This document shows, in pieces, positions 26,441-38,452 of a DNA stretch of 64,000 nucleotides. Origin of the DNA: Seriola aureovittata (lineage: Eukaryota; Chordata; Actinopteri; Carangiformes; Carangidae); the NCBI RefSeq assembly GCF_021018895.1, contig NC_079380.1, positions 4,688,236 to 4,752,235 on the forward strand. The letters run 5' to 3'. Each line of letters opens with the position of its first letter. Within the stretch, counting starts at the first letter, position 1. A program made the translations under genes and the position numbers. A model generated the notes under the pieces. The model was given only the letters and a program-made list of their open reading frames with translations, was not told the origin of the DNA and did no database searches.

Positions 26441-27306
26441 AAGGGAGCTGATCTAAAGGAATAAATGTATCTGTACACTTTGGTTTAACAATGTCTGCCT
26501 TAAGAGACTCCAACTTTCATCTTGTAAATATCTTATGAAAAGTCGTGATCATGCAAAACACTTTCTAAAAAAACACACTGTCTATCGTCTATGTCTCATC
26601 ACAGTTACAGAAGCAGACAACAGTCATGTCACTGGTGAAATACATATTAAAAAAATCACTCATTTAGGTAAATTACAGGATGTCCTCTTTCAACTTAACT
26701 GTCTGGGTTAATAAAGTCACAGCATAGGAAAGTCTTAAGTCTTATAGGATTCTGTAAAAACTTCAAGACTGTACTAAGTGCTGTTAAAATGACCTGGGTT
26801 TTTCAAATCTTGTGAGGGATTTATCCTCCAGCAAAAATGTGATAATACATTAGTTGCAAACATTTTCTGGGCCCAGAAAATACATTTACATCTTTAAAGA
26901 AGAAGGAAGTAAACATACTTGTTCACACTTGTTAGCTGGACAAAATCAGTTTAAAGTTGTATTGGTGTATTGGACAGGCAGCCTCAAACATTGCAGCTTT
27001 ACACACCTGTTTGTTATCATGAGATGGCCTTACTGATAGAAAACTAAACTCCTACTGCTTTTAAATATTTTTTTCTGTCACAGACAGAAAAAAAGATCAC
27101 AAAAAGAAGCCAGCTAGCTAACATGACAAGGAGCTACCATAACACGTTTGCTAGCTAGCTAAAGTTTAGGCAAATGCCCTGGACAAATAAAAGATTCACT
27201 CCCATCAGAAACACAAACAGAAGAGTCGTACAGCCACTTATAAAGAACTACCCAACTCTTTACTTGAACCATTAGTCCCAGAGGTTGGTGTTTATTTGGT
27301 TCTTAC

Positions 27307-27385
27307 CGGCAGCAGCACCTCCTCCTGGAGGGTAAAAGGCTCCACGATAGAGAGGGGCCGTCTTCACACCTGCTCGACGGTTCAT
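27307..27385 (-). CDS. Candidate first coding exon of an unidentified gene
   Basis: On the minus strand an ATG (27385-27383) opens a frame of 26 codons plus one base. The peptide begins MNRRAGVKTAPLYRGAFYPP and continues GGGAAA. The frame ends at a strong splice donor, exon G followed by GTAAGAACC. The exon is more GC-rich than its surroundings and has several CpGs, as first exons often do. It lies about 1.3 kb past the proposed pctp poly(A) site on the same strand. In human the gene in this position is ANKFN1, but I do not recognise the peptide as ANKFN1 or anything else. I could not identify the next exon with confidence. One acceptor in matching phase at 26337 gives only a short frame ending at 26228. 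The exon could be a chance ATG-donor combination. Confidence 0.4.
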
Positions 27386-27410
27386 TGCGAGGCAACAACA
27401 GTACCTGGCC

Positions 27411-27809
27411 AGTGTTGCCAGATTTGACTAGTGGTCCAATCAGAGGCTAGAACCCACCCTATCGTCGTAAGTGTGCCGAATCTGTTATTACCAGTTCCTG
27501 TTTGCTATGTACCATTTTTGTTATCAAAACTACAATTAATTACTTTTATACTGAAGAAAACTTTAAAAACGTGATGATTCTCAGACTTCTGAGCAAGTTA
27601 ATGGGAGTTTATTTGCGATAGAAATTCGAGATAATTGTATCCTGGGAAAGTGTAAATCACGGTGAATCTAAAACTGTTCATAAGTGGAAACCGGCCTAAT
27701 GGTAGAGAAAGTATAGCAAAATATAATAACCCGACCAAATCAATATTAACCTGCCCAATTAAAGAAAATGTAGTCTAAGTGGCGGAAAACTGCCCAATCT
27801 GGCAACACT
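27411..27809. mobile_element. Non-autonomous DNA transposon with perfect 14-base terminal inverted repeats
   Basis: AGTGTTGCCAGATT at 27411-27424 is the exact reverse complement of AATCTGGCAACACT at 27796-27809. The 399-base element has no transposase frame and is AT-rich inside, with TGGCGGAAAACTGCCC next to the right end. A diverged copy of its interior lies at 47211-47425, which supports a dispersed family. I see no clear target-site duplication, so the superfamily is left open. The left end lies 25 bases upstream of the ATG of the candidate minus-strand exon at 27307-27385. Confidence 0.75.
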
Positions 27810-28199
27810 ATAACCGACTAGTCTAATTATTAAGGGTTTTCAACAACATAGTGTCAAACTTACATTACATTAAAAATTAGTTTAAAAATTATGTTCATGA
27901 TTAAAAAACAGTACAGTGTTTGTTCCTAGTCACGAGGAAGCATGGTTTTCTTGAATTATGAAAATCACACTAGAATTAAATTCAGGGTTTCCAAAAAGGA
28001 CCCAAAACAAAGACACATTTGTACATCATTAGGATTCATGATCATTTGATTGTGACAAATTGATTGTGTCCCTTTGCATTGACTACACTTCACTGAGCTA
28101 ATCAAGTCATTTCATTTTAAACTTTAACTAAAGTTTCAAGCAATAGAGACATTATGAATAAAGTAAATTCAAAGTAACATGTTCAAATTTGGTGAGGGT

Positions 28200-28520
28200 G
28201 TAGATTGGTACTACGTCTAAAGGAACAAGGAAGTAAGCTTGAATCAGACACAATCAATACTGTTCAGAAAGCCATTGATTGAATTGATCAATTTAAAGAA
28301 TGTAGTTTGTGGTGCTGATGAATTGTATTATGTTATACTGAGAGGTGTTTCTATTATTTTGCCCAGCTCATTCATATCATTGAGGGTAAATGACATCAAC
28401 ACCTGTCTAAAAGAGAGTCAACAAAACTCAACATTATAACCTTCACGGAGGTGGATTTATTGCAGGACTGCACCAGTTTTAGCAAGGTGTACCTAATAAA
28501 CTGGCAAGTGAGTATATAAA
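28200..28520. repeat. Fish interspersed DNA repeat
   Basis: The 3' part contains TTAGCAAGGTGTACCTAATA followed by AACTGGCAAGTGAGT. The middle contains GCTGATGAATTGTATTATG and GTGTTTCTATTATTTTGCCC. I know this series of segments as a very common interspersed repeat in fish genomes, often found beside microsatellites. No open frame is present. The family name is not assigned, and the left boundary is approximate. Confidence 0.7.
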
Positions 28521-28728
28521 CCTTATCCTCAGTGTCAGTGTCAAACGCTTCATTGCTTAGCAGCGATTAGGTTACCATGGTAGCATCCTATCTGTAAGAC
28601 AACATGACAGTGTACAGACCCATTGACCTTATGTGATGATCATGTTACTTGTAATGCATCGTGTGACAGTGGATGTGATGGCAAGCTGGAAAAAATGCAA
28701 TAGACAGTTTTTCGCCTCTAAATGTCAG

Positions 28729-28734
28729 TTTATT
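28729..28734 (-). terminator. pctp: Candidate poly(A) signal of pctp
   Basis: Plus-strand TTTATT gives AATAAA on the minus strand. It lies about 780 bases beyond the pctp stop codon, a usual 3' UTR length, with no closer canonical signal noticed. Confidence 0.5.
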
Positions 28735-29516
28735 CATTTCAATAATGCAAAAATATTACACAGTAATAGTCATTTCATCACCAGATTAAACCAAGCAGAG
28801 GTACAGCCTAAACACAGTATTAGCTCCGATACTGTATGTTTGACCATATACATCCTTAACATTACCATTGCATAAGTAATGAACCCATTGAAAAGAACCA
28901 CAAGAGGCAACATTCCTCTAAAAGAGCAGATTTCTCATTTTCACTTCATTATAGCAAATGAGTGAATCCCAGTGAACTGAAATGGACAATGAGAAGATTC
29001 AAGTGTGAACAAATATACAATAAATCAAATTATATTGCATTTGTCACATTTAACATGTACAGTGAACAAAATTAAAACCAGGATAAATGACAATGACCTA
29101 TATAAGAAGCTACAACTAATGATTGTTTCACCACATAGGGTCCAAAGTAATAAACCATCTGATTTTTTTTATATAAACTTTTGTTTAAAAAAATATCCTG
29201 TGAAAGCTCCTGAATCCTGGAGGGGGCTGGAGCTTACAATGATTACACAGAAAAGACAATACAGTATTGGGTAATACAGCACAATGGAACTGAATTGATT
29301 CATACCAGCCTATCAATGAGGGTGGATGTTCATGCAGATCATGCCTGAGTAAACAGCATGCTACAACAACAAGTAGCAGCCCACACACCATGCTCCATTC
29401 ACCTCATTACAGAAAAGTCAAATTTGCACATAAAAGATTAAAACATCTCCAAAAACGAAAACAATAAAAATGGATCAAAGCCCTTGTGCGCGAGGCCCCT
29501 CTCCCGTCGGCTGCAT

Positions 29517-32500
29517 TCATTTCTTCTGGCAGTAGGTTTTGTAATTGCTGCAGGCCTTCTGCATGTCTGTTAAGAAACCTGGAACCCCACTCTGTTTCAT
29601 AAAAACACAAAGTGGATTTGTCAGTGAGCATCACAAACACATGTGCCAGGAGGACCCACCCAAGGAGGGGCAACGAAGTGAGGAGCTGATGACATCACCC
29701 TGCCACACATCTGCTCACAATCATGACGGAAAACCATAAAGCAGGCGGAGGGATGGAGCTCTCTGAGGCCTGTGTGTGAACTCTTTTAACACCCTCTTTA
29801 AAGCCCTCAGCAAAGACCTGTTTGTGTAGGGCAACAATGAACATATGTACATTTCAAAGATCACGATATGCTGGTGGGAAATAGTCACGTCACAATTTCC
29901 ACATCAATAAAAGTCTTAATATCTTAAAGTCTGTATACAAGCACAATAAGCTAAACTAATAAAATAAAAATGCTGCCCAGAGACGATAAACAAGAATGTC
30001 AGCCTGGCATTTTAATGTGGAGAGGGGAAACTACAGTTTTCTGACAGGACAGACTAAAATATGTGAACGAGAACAGCTGAATCGTGAGATTGGTTGTATT
30101 AAAACACAGTATGGGTGATGATGCAGAGCAGGAGGGGGAAAAAAATGGAGCTGAGGCTCAAGATGTTGTGTGTTACATATCAATATAAAGTGTATCCAGT
30201 ACCACTACTCTATGTCTTTTCTCTCCTTTGTGCAGCTAAGGAAGCATAATCCTCATGAAGCCCTTCCTTTGTTGAGACATGAAGCTAGTTCACATAAACT
30301 ACACCAACAAATCATGCAAAAGTTACATGAGATATTTCCTTGTCACTATTTCAATTACTTACAATTTACTTCCAAAACATGAGAATAAAAACAACTTACA
30401 AACTCAACTCTGCACTTCTAATGTTTGACAGGAGGCCTTGATTCAAACCACTCATGTTGAGTCACACTTTATTTGTCTCAGTGAGGAGGAAATTCTCTGC
30501 ATCTGACCCATCTGTAACTGCTCAGTGACGCCAGAAACCCTTAAGCTACTTAATGGGCCAATCAGATTTAAAGCGGTAACATGTCTTTGTTTTTTCTTGA
30601 ATGGATACTTGCATCATGTTTATATACTGTATTGCAGTAAAATGGAACTCGCATGCACTCACCTTAGCTGCCCAGTTCACCAGCCAGGTAGGAATCATAC
30701 CGCCAGGGTTGTCGAAGTAATTCAAGAAAACTAAAATAAAGCACATGTTTATTCATGGTGATAGAGCTGTGACTAATGTGACAGTTTTCAGAGATTAATC
30801 TATTGGACATCAGCTTGATTATTTGAACTGTTTTTGCACACATTCCTCCTGTAATGATGTATATTCATATCAGAAAAATATCTAAATTAATCTTGCAATA
30901 TTAATTTCATCCATACTTCCTGCTCCTACCCAAACATATTCAAATGACATAAAACTGAAAAAGGACAAACATAAAAAAAGTGACAGCAGTATATTTATGT
31001 TCCCTCATCATGTGTTACCTCTAGTCCCACAGTCTCCGTCGGCCTCCAGGGCAACGCTCTGCTTGTAGTCTTTGACCCGCAGCACGCCGCTCTTCTCTGC
31101 ACACGCCGTCTCTGGAGAGCTTCTGGCCAGGATCACCCAGATCTTCCTGCCGTCCACATCCAGGTCTCTCCTGTCCCTAACGTACACATACTGAGGTTTG
31201 GACCGTCAGGGAAGATACTCTGTGAGTATGCGCTCCATAACCACCTCCTTTTAATTCTCCCACAAACTAATTGATGTGGACTGGGTGTAAATAAATGTTT
31301 AAACCGGAAGGATACATCTCGGTTTGACAGAGGAAACGGGTATTTCACTTCCCAGTAGATTGCTGACTGTCCACTGAAGTCCTTCTCATAGAGCTCTGAA
31401 TAAAGAAATGACAAACTTAGTTAAAAAAAAAGCAGCTAAATATCGGCAGTAGATGGAGAGATACATCATACACTGAAAAGTGATACAAAAGGCTGTAATA
31501 GTAATCTCAGAGAATCTCTGCCATATTGACGTATTTTCACAGTTTCATAACTGCTTCCATTAAAAAGTTAATAGCCAGTCATTTTGGATGTGTTTAGCTT
31601 TCTGCTTCTGAGGACTTAAAATCAAAAGCAAAATTCAACATCAAATCAATCTATGTCTGGTAGTGCCATAGTTATGGCTTAAAAATTCAATTTATATCAG
31701 ACAATTTTACTTTTGATGCTGAAAAACAAAACACTTTGTTGGGGGAAAACCTGCATGTTTTTTTGAGGGAAGACAAAAGAAAAGACTCCACTACGGACAA
31801 CAAGACTATCCCAAAACGCATCCTATGATAGAGGACAGTGCTACCTCTACAAAAATCATCTAAAATATTTACTAATATACTGCATGCGATTCAAGTTGGA
31901 TTTTTCTTTCTAAGAGACTACGTAACTATATGACTATAGGTCTACAGACCACAGCTACTGTACAACATGTTACCTTGTTACTGTAGATGTGCATGAAGGC
32001 AAGGATAAAAAAAATCAAAAATATCACTTCCTTATAAAACTGTAACAATAAAACCATTCCTATATGCAGAACATTATTTCAAGACAAGAAGATCTAAGAA
32101 GAAAAGACCACGACAACAAAAGGCCACGTGTGCTGCAGCCAACAAACCATGGTGAATGTCAGAAATTAAACATTACTGAAACTAATGTGAATGTAAAGTC
32201 TATTTCTTAGGCAGAGGAGAGATGGGGGAAATTTGATTTGGACAATGACAGTGTGAACCTCGCCTTACTGGGTTTTTTTTTTTACCTTTCACATATCCAT
32301 CCCAATGTTTCCGATAGGTCAAGTCCATGTAGACATCTGCACACAGCTCTGGAGTGCAGGTGGTGAGCACGCCAAAGACTTTGTACTCATAAAGTCCAGT
32401 TTCCTGAAAACAGCACATGAAAGTTCTGTATTCCAACTGCAGGCAGCAAGCCACACCCCACAGTATGTAACTAATCCCAAACCACATAACTCTGATTAGA

Positions 32501-33807
32501 GCCGCTCTGCGTTACACCCTTTCTCACTCTGAGTGAGGAAGTGTGTTGGATTTGATTCAGAAGTTGAAATATAGTTAACACCCTTAACTGCAATAAACAT
32601 TTGCAGATTTTGGGGCTGACTTTATTTCAACTTGAATTAAAAAAAGAAGCAAAGTCATACCAAACTCCATTAAAAAAAAAAAAAAATTTAAGGTTTCTTA
32701 ATTTTCCCTTTTTTGCCGTGGACAGCATGTCAAAGCCCCTAACCAAATTAATTCGTTGAAATCTTTAAAATATTTTTGGGAAAAGTGCATTATGAAGATT
32801 TTCTGGAGACTGGAGAACATAGTTCAGTGTGTGCAAATTTCAATTAAATTAAGAAACTGATTGAATGATTTATTTAAGTCAGAAGATTGGTAGCAATAAT
32901 ACCGGAGGTGTGTGATGAACTTCATATACAATATCAAGTTCTCATTCATATTTTAACATGGAGACTTTTTGCATTTTCTCTTGTTCATTTTTCCTCACAA
33001 GAGACAGAGGTAAAGGAGAGCCAAACGGGTTGAAGAGGATAGGATTTCCACTACAAAGTGCATTGTTTTTGTTTTATGTAGGCTATTTCATAAATACTTT
33101 TTCATGCATTAATGACACCCAACATCAGTCAAAATAAACAGAAGTCATTGTATTATTCCCAAGTAATTGTATTGCTCCAAAGTAATTCCCCAAACAGCAG
33201 TTTTACAATTTAACATTGGACCTCTATTAAATTCAGTTTAAAATGATTAAAGGCTACTGCCTACATTTGCAAGATGTATGCCGAGTTGAATAGTGTATTC
33301 CATTATACATCCAACATATTCAATAAAGTATGCATAGCTGACCAAATGTGAAGTAGAAATAAATTGGCGGGTTTCTGAATGGAGTTTGGTGTTACTGGTA
33401 CAGGCGGTTTGTGAATCAAGGGAAAAACACACCGGCTCTCGATCTATTTCCGGATATTTCCCATGCTTGCCGCTAGGAGACCGCTACCGATGTGATTATG
33501 CAAATATGTTGTCAATAAATTCAATTCTACGAAACATAAATGTCACAGCCTATCATTTTGGAAAAGAACGAGTGGGAATGGGTGATATTACTACAGCGAC
33601 GCTACAGGCTGACTCAAATTCATTCATACATTCGTTAAGATCCATTTCATGTTGTGAAATCTCAGCAGTTGTCTGTACCTTGTCATAGAGGCGGTAGATT
33701 TTGACTCCCATCGTCTCGGTGAAGAGTTCCCATCCTCCTTCCAGCTGCGGCTCATCCAGCTCCCTCCACGCGCTTTGAAACTCCTCATCTGTAAACTGCA
33801 GCGACAT
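29517..33807 (-). CDS. pctp: Phosphatidylcholine transfer protein (StarD2), six coding exons
   Basis: Cytosolic START-domain protein that binds one phosphatidylcholine molecule and moves it between membranes. Coding exons, in transcript order: 33807-33679, 32403-32286, 31395-31316, 31190-31019, 30730-30663 and 29591-29517. All five introns are GT-AG and the phases join cleanly, giving 213 residues against 214 in human. The START domain fills nearly the whole protein. Recognisable pieces are IYRLYDK|ETGLYEYKVFG (exons 1-2), YWEVKYPFPLSNRD (exon 3), YVYVRDRRDLDVDGRKIWVI (exon 4), FDNPGGMIPTWLVNWAAK (exon 5) and SGVPGFLTDMQKAC (exon 6). The start is the ATG at 33807. The open frame reaches further upstream only through a GTG codon. 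The gene is transcribed away from tmem100. No frameshift or premature stop was seen. The introns hold no other gene. Confidence 0.96.
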
Positions 33808-33900
33808 GACAGCTCCTTTCACACCACCTGCCTCCCAGCAGTGACTCCAACACCAGGTTTCCGGTCAATACTTTCAAAATAAAAGAGGAAATGATGGATG
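33808..33900 (-). promoter_or_regulatory. pctp: Putative pctp 5' UTR and promoter with ETS-type site
   Basis: On the minus strand ACCGGAAACC (core at 33864-33859) lies about 50 bases before the start codon. ETS-type CCGGAA sites near the transcription start are usual in TATA-less housekeeping promoters, and no TATA box is visible here. The transcription start is not determined. Confidence 0.3.
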
Positions 33901-35440
33901 TATTGTATCCATCAATTTTTGTATTATTTTACGTTTGCTAGTGTATTTTAAGTTAATTTTTGCTATACTTACGCGCTGTTACTTAATCACCATTTTCAAA
34001 GAAGGACATTTAGCTACCTGTTTGTTTGGTGTTGTTGCTTCTATTTTAGTAAAGGATCTAGATCTGGTACTTCACAACAAGATTTCATGTTTCAAAGACT
34101 TGTCCTCCACTCCTCTCCAAAGGAAAAACCCTGTTTTTTGAGGCAGCTTGTTTCTTTTTAAGATTAAGAAAGATTATAGCAGCATTCAACATATGAGAAG
34201 CGCATAAAAACTGTTAGTAATAGATTTCAGTCATCTTCCAGGATCAGCATTAGAAGTAGTATCAGTTGCAGGTGGTCCAGATATATTTGTTCCAATTTGC
34301 ATCATATTTTATGATTGTGTCATATGTTTTGTAATTAAAATAACATGTGTAACATTATGTAAAATCTTAATATACAAAATCTATTACTACTATTATCATA
34401 TATGTAAATGTAGGAGGAAAACTATAATATTTAATTGTACATAGTCATATAGTATTATGAATGTATTATTTAGTATTTGCGCCTATATTAGTGAGTGAAA
34501 TGGAGAGAGATGACAGGAAATTAAAGACAGTGTGGAGTGGCTTTGCCCATACTGTATGAGCATTAGTATCAGCCAGTCATCAGAAAATGCTCATGCTACA
34601 GAACTGATATTTAAATTACTGATATGAAAATACAAAAACTTAAATGCAAATAAAGCGTTAGGCTAAATTAAATCAAATGGAACAGAGAGTTTCTGTTGCT
34701 TTGACAAAATAATAAATTATAGACAAAGGAATACAGAGTCTAGCTTATTCTAAAACTGTGAGTTTTGAGTCCTACACACACTATGAGAAACATTCTTGTA
34801 AATCTTTGTCTATAGAACATAGTATAGATGCTACTGGGTTTCACCATTAGTTTTGGTTCAACATGCAATAATTTGTGTCTTTTATTTTTATAATCATCAA
34901 AATCTTGTACATTTCAATGAGGACAAGCAAATAGTTTAAGAAATGTTGTGTTCAATTTTAACGTTAAACAAATTGCCCACAATTAATGGAGACAGTTGAT
35001 GCCAGGCAGGTGTACACACAATGCAGAATGTTTTTGCCCCATAAATAAGATTAGTCCTCCCAATAAACCAATAAAAACTGAAATTTGCTTATGGCTACAA
35101 ACAAAAATGGTGCATAATAGAAAAAATGTAGGCAAACCTAATATTGTTTAAAATACTTCTACCTGAAGCTGAAGATTTTCTATCCTTCCACATATTTAAA
35201 ATGATCAATTAACGAAAAAAAACGTGAGCACCACCAGCTTACCAAAATAAAAAAAGTCACGGAAATACACAATTCGGACTTCAAAATAAATGCATCCAAT
35301 GAACTGAAAGTAATTACAAATTGCTCTCACAACGACATGCGATTTACTTTGAAATACGCAACCGGAACTGGTAATTTCTCTTATTTTTCTGAACTTCACA
35401 CTCCAGTCATCGATACTTGAAATAGTTGTTCTCAATGGGG
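33901..35440. other. AT-rich interval between pctp and tmem100
   Basis: The space between the two divergently transcribed genes is AT-rich with no exon, RNA gene or named repeat visible. Confidence 0.55.
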
Positions 35441-35589
35441 ATGGCAGTCAAGCTCTTAACCTGGGGACGTTACAGACGGACGTTTCTCATGAATGGGAGT
35501 CGGATTCCGGGCCGAGGAGAGACGCTGTTTGTTGTCAGAAGCAAACAACACTCACTTTTAATTACATCAATCTGATTGAATATTTTAAG

Positions 35590-35662
35590 AGCGCGAGACA
35601 AGTTTCGCCGCAGCGGAGGAGCACTACTCTGGAGACTGGGTGACATGGAAAACAGCTGTGAG
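35590..35662 (+). other. tmem100: Putative tmem100 5' UTR exon with spliced upstream ORF
   Basis: A GC-richer stretch ends at a good donor (GTGAG|GTAACTTC, GT at 35663-35664) that can join the acceptor TTTCTCTACACAG (ends 37958) ahead of the tmem100 coding exon. An AT-rich TATTTTAAGAG at about 35580 could serve as a TATA-like element, which would put the start near 35605. The exon contains ATG at 35645. After splicing it reads ten codons, MENSCETGRC, then TAG, upstream of the real start. The human gene likewise has noncoding 5' exons and a single coding exon. The 5' end is a guess. Confidence 0.45.
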
Positions 35663-36608
35663 GTAACTTCACTTTTCTTCTTTCTATTCAAAGCTTTGTC
35701 GAACATGTCAAGCAGGGTGACCGCTCTGCGAAAAACAAGGGAAAGTTGCGGTATAATGGTAAATCAAGTCAGTTAATCCTGAAGTTTTACATGGCGGAGG
35801 TGCAGATTCATTTGCTTAAAGTTTAGAGGACTTATTCTTAAAATAACAACTTTAGGCTGATCTTCAGTTACAGTAAACAAACTTTAACTTCAGCATGTAA
35901 AACACTCTAAAAACAAACTGAAACGCCTGCTGTTGATAGTAATGTGGACTGTCATCACAGACTCCATCTCTCCTCTGTTACTGCTTTTCTTTTTGTTTTA
36001 AGCTGGGTCGTAACAAGCTTCACAACTTGGAGCTTTTTCTCTAATTCACTCCCTTTAATTAATCCTTGGTCACAAACTCCACTTAATTCTTCAGTCTGAA
36101 CGGATGCTTGTTTCCAAGCCATGTAGAGCTGCAATGATCAGTCATTAATCAACCAACAAAGAAATCAATCTACAACTATTTTGATAATTGATTTATTATT
36201 ATTTTCTATTTTCTATTCTATTACACTAAACGAATATCTTTGGGTTTTGGACTGTTTCATGGACAAAACAAGATATTACTTTGGAAATTCTGATGGACAT
36301 TATTCATTTTATTGAGAAAACAATTGACAGATGAATCAATAATAACAATAAATTGATGCAACAATATGAAAAGAATCGGCCAATAAAAACACACCTAGGT
36401 GAACAGAAGAAATTAACTTATTGTTGTGCTGCACTGTTGAAGTTAGTTTAATCAGAGAATAAAAGACTGAACTGAATTTTCTCATCAGAAGTTTTTATAA
36501 TAATTTAAAGCTTCTGTTTCCAGAGAAGAGACTGAAAAAAACTTTTCTTCAGTGTAAGTCACAGGGATACAAGCCTTTTTATAAAATGTGAATCTGTAGG
36601 ATAAAGAG

Positions 36609-36840
36609 CAGTGGTTCCCAACATTTTTATGTGACCCCTCATCAACCAGATTGACATTCCCTTTCCCTTCTCACCACGGTTTTTAGATTCCTGAAAATGT
36701 CAAAGTCTCCAGTGTGTAGAAGAAGAATTTAAACATAAATTTGTGGAGCAGAAATGTTTCTTCTTTTTTTTTTTCTAAGTCAGTAAGCATCGTCCGACCT
36801 GTCAGATTTATCTGGTGACCCCCTCATAAAACTGTCAACA
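36609..36840. repeat. hAT-type repeat fragment in tmem100 intron 1
   Basis: CAGTGGTTCCCAACATTTTT followed by ATGTGACCCCTCA is the characteristic start of a large group of hAT-derived nonautonomous repeats in vertebrates. A second GGTGACCCCCTCAT occurs at about 36815. The matching far end (reverse complement of CAGTGGTTCCC) was not found, so the copy is truncated or decayed. Confidence 0.55.
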
Positions 36841-37553
36841 GATAACAAAGGGAAAATTTCTAAATTTCTTTTAATTGTTTGGATTATCTTGATCCTTTAT
36901 TTATGCAACCCAGTGTTTCCTCTAGGTTGACTGCAATGATGGGGCTTTTTTTTAGGTGGGGTGGGGGCTTAGCTGCTAGCATCCTCACTTATGTTACCAC
37001 ATTGTGTGTGTTTAAAAACAAAACAAAAAAATCTGCCCATCTTTGGTATAACTTGTTGGAAATCTTTTATTGCACTTACGTAATGATTTGTCCACTCTTT
37101 GTGTGGGGAGGGGCTAAGACACGATGAAACAGGAAGCAGAGGAGAGAAGAGAAGCACCACTGCACATGACAGCAAAACGCTTTAGAGACTCTCACACTAA
37201 GCTGAAATGAAATGAGTGCACAAACATTAGGTAAATAACATATATATAATCAAATTTATTATATATTTTAAGTTCACACAGAAGTTTTCTACTCTTATTT
37301 TTTGTCCAGGAAAAGGCTTTTCCACACTGTCAGGAGACAGTTCTGATGGAGAAAAAGTGAAGCTTTTATTTTATTCCTAATTTTGTTGTTTTAAAAGCAG
37401 TCCAGAAATACTGGATTCAGCCAATTAAATACTCATCATGTGTAATTTTAGTGAAAATCTGCCAAAATTTTGAAGGAAAGTATAACTGAAACCGTACTTC
37501 CCACTTATTGTCACTCAGCATCTGAATCACATCTTTCCACACACCAGACGTGA

Positions 37554-37589
37554 GGGGGGTGGAGGGTGGGGGGTGGGTGGATGGGTGGG
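37554..37589 (+). other. G-quadruplex-capable tract
   Basis: At least six G tracts of three or more bases, separated by one to a few bases, lie about 370 bases upstream of the tmem100 coding exon. The pattern meets the usual sequence rule for G-quadruplex formation on the plus strand. A function is not shown. Confidence 0.6.
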
Positions 37590-38047
37590 ATGAGTGCTTG
37601 TGAAATTGCTGGTGATTTTGAAGCTCCTCGCATTTCACGGAGCAGTTTGTAATGTCATATCCTGCGCTCTCTAGGGAATGTCTCAGCTCGTGCTGGTCTG
37701 AGTGGTCCTGCGTCATTCAGACAAGTCCTCTGACTGGGTCAGGAGGCGGCTGGGACTGTGCAGAGAGGTTACGTGGGTTTATTAAAGCAGCATGTGGTGG
37801 TCAGAGAGTGGTGGTGAATTGTGAAATGTGGGATTGAATTCCAACAAAAAGCATCTGCAAGGTCTTTTGTTTTCCCCCCTGCAAAGTAGAGTCCAGTGTT
37901 GAGCAACACGCTTGACTCTTTGCTCTCCCTTTAATGAATGGTTTCTTTCTCTACACAGACTGGGAGATGCTAGCAAGGAAAAGGGGTAAAAGGGCAACGC
38001 TGAGGAACCATCTGTGGTTGGTTTAGAGGAGACTGCTGAACTCTGCA

Positions 38048-38452
38048 ATGCCCGAAGACGCTCATAAGGACGCCATGAGAACACCTGCGACCCCGGAGAA
38101 GACCAATAACAATGAGCGCCCTGCAGCCCCTGTAATGGCGGTCAACATCCCCCTGGTCAATGAAGTCCAGCTGACTGCAGCCACCGGCGGGACGGAGCTG
38201 TCCTGCTATCGCTGCACCGTCCCATTTGGTGTAGTGGTGCTCATCGCGGGCATCGTAGTCACCGCCGTGGCCTACAGCTTCAACTCACACGGATCCACCA
38301 TCTCGTACTTCGGCCTGGTGCTCCTCTCGGCCGGTCTGGTGCTCTTAGCGTCCAGCGCCGTCTGCTGGAAGGTGAGACTGGAGAGGAAGAAGGAGAGGCG
38401 ACGGGAGAGCCAAACCGCCCTGGTCGTGAACCAGAGGAGTATTTTTACTTGA
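38048..38452 (+). CDS. tmem100: Transmembrane protein 100
   Basis: A 134-residue two-pass membrane protein, the same length as the human protein. TMEM100 acts downstream of BMP9/BMP10-ALK1 signalling in endothelium and vascular development, and in mammalian sensory neurons it modulates TRPA1-TRPV1. The signature is ATGGTELSCYRCTVPF (residues about 45-60), then hydrophobic segment 1 (about 57-78, ending VTAVAYSFNSHGS), hydrophobic segment 2 (about 85-107), a basic stretch RLERKKERRR (110-119) and the conserved tail SQTALVVNQRS. The divergent N-terminal 35 residues are the variable part of the family. All coding sequence lies in one exon, as in other vertebrates. A splice acceptor ends at 37958, 89 bases before the ATG. 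No defect is seen. Confidence 0.97.
   Translation: MPEDAHKDAMRTPATPEKTNNNERPAAPVMAVNIPLVNEVQLTAATGGTELSCYRCTVPFGVVVLIAGIVVTAVAYSFNSHGSTISYFGLVLLSAGLVLLASSAVCWKVRLERKKERRRESQTALVVNQRSIFT

Noticed and set aside
1..27300. ankfn1 ankyrin or fibronectin exons, or noggin
   Set aside because: No ankyrin, fibronectin III or noggin sequence was recognised in any frame examined.
33808..33822. Upstream extension of pctp adding five codons
   Set aside because: The extension begins with GTG, not ATG. The ATG at 33807 gives 213 residues, close to the human length.
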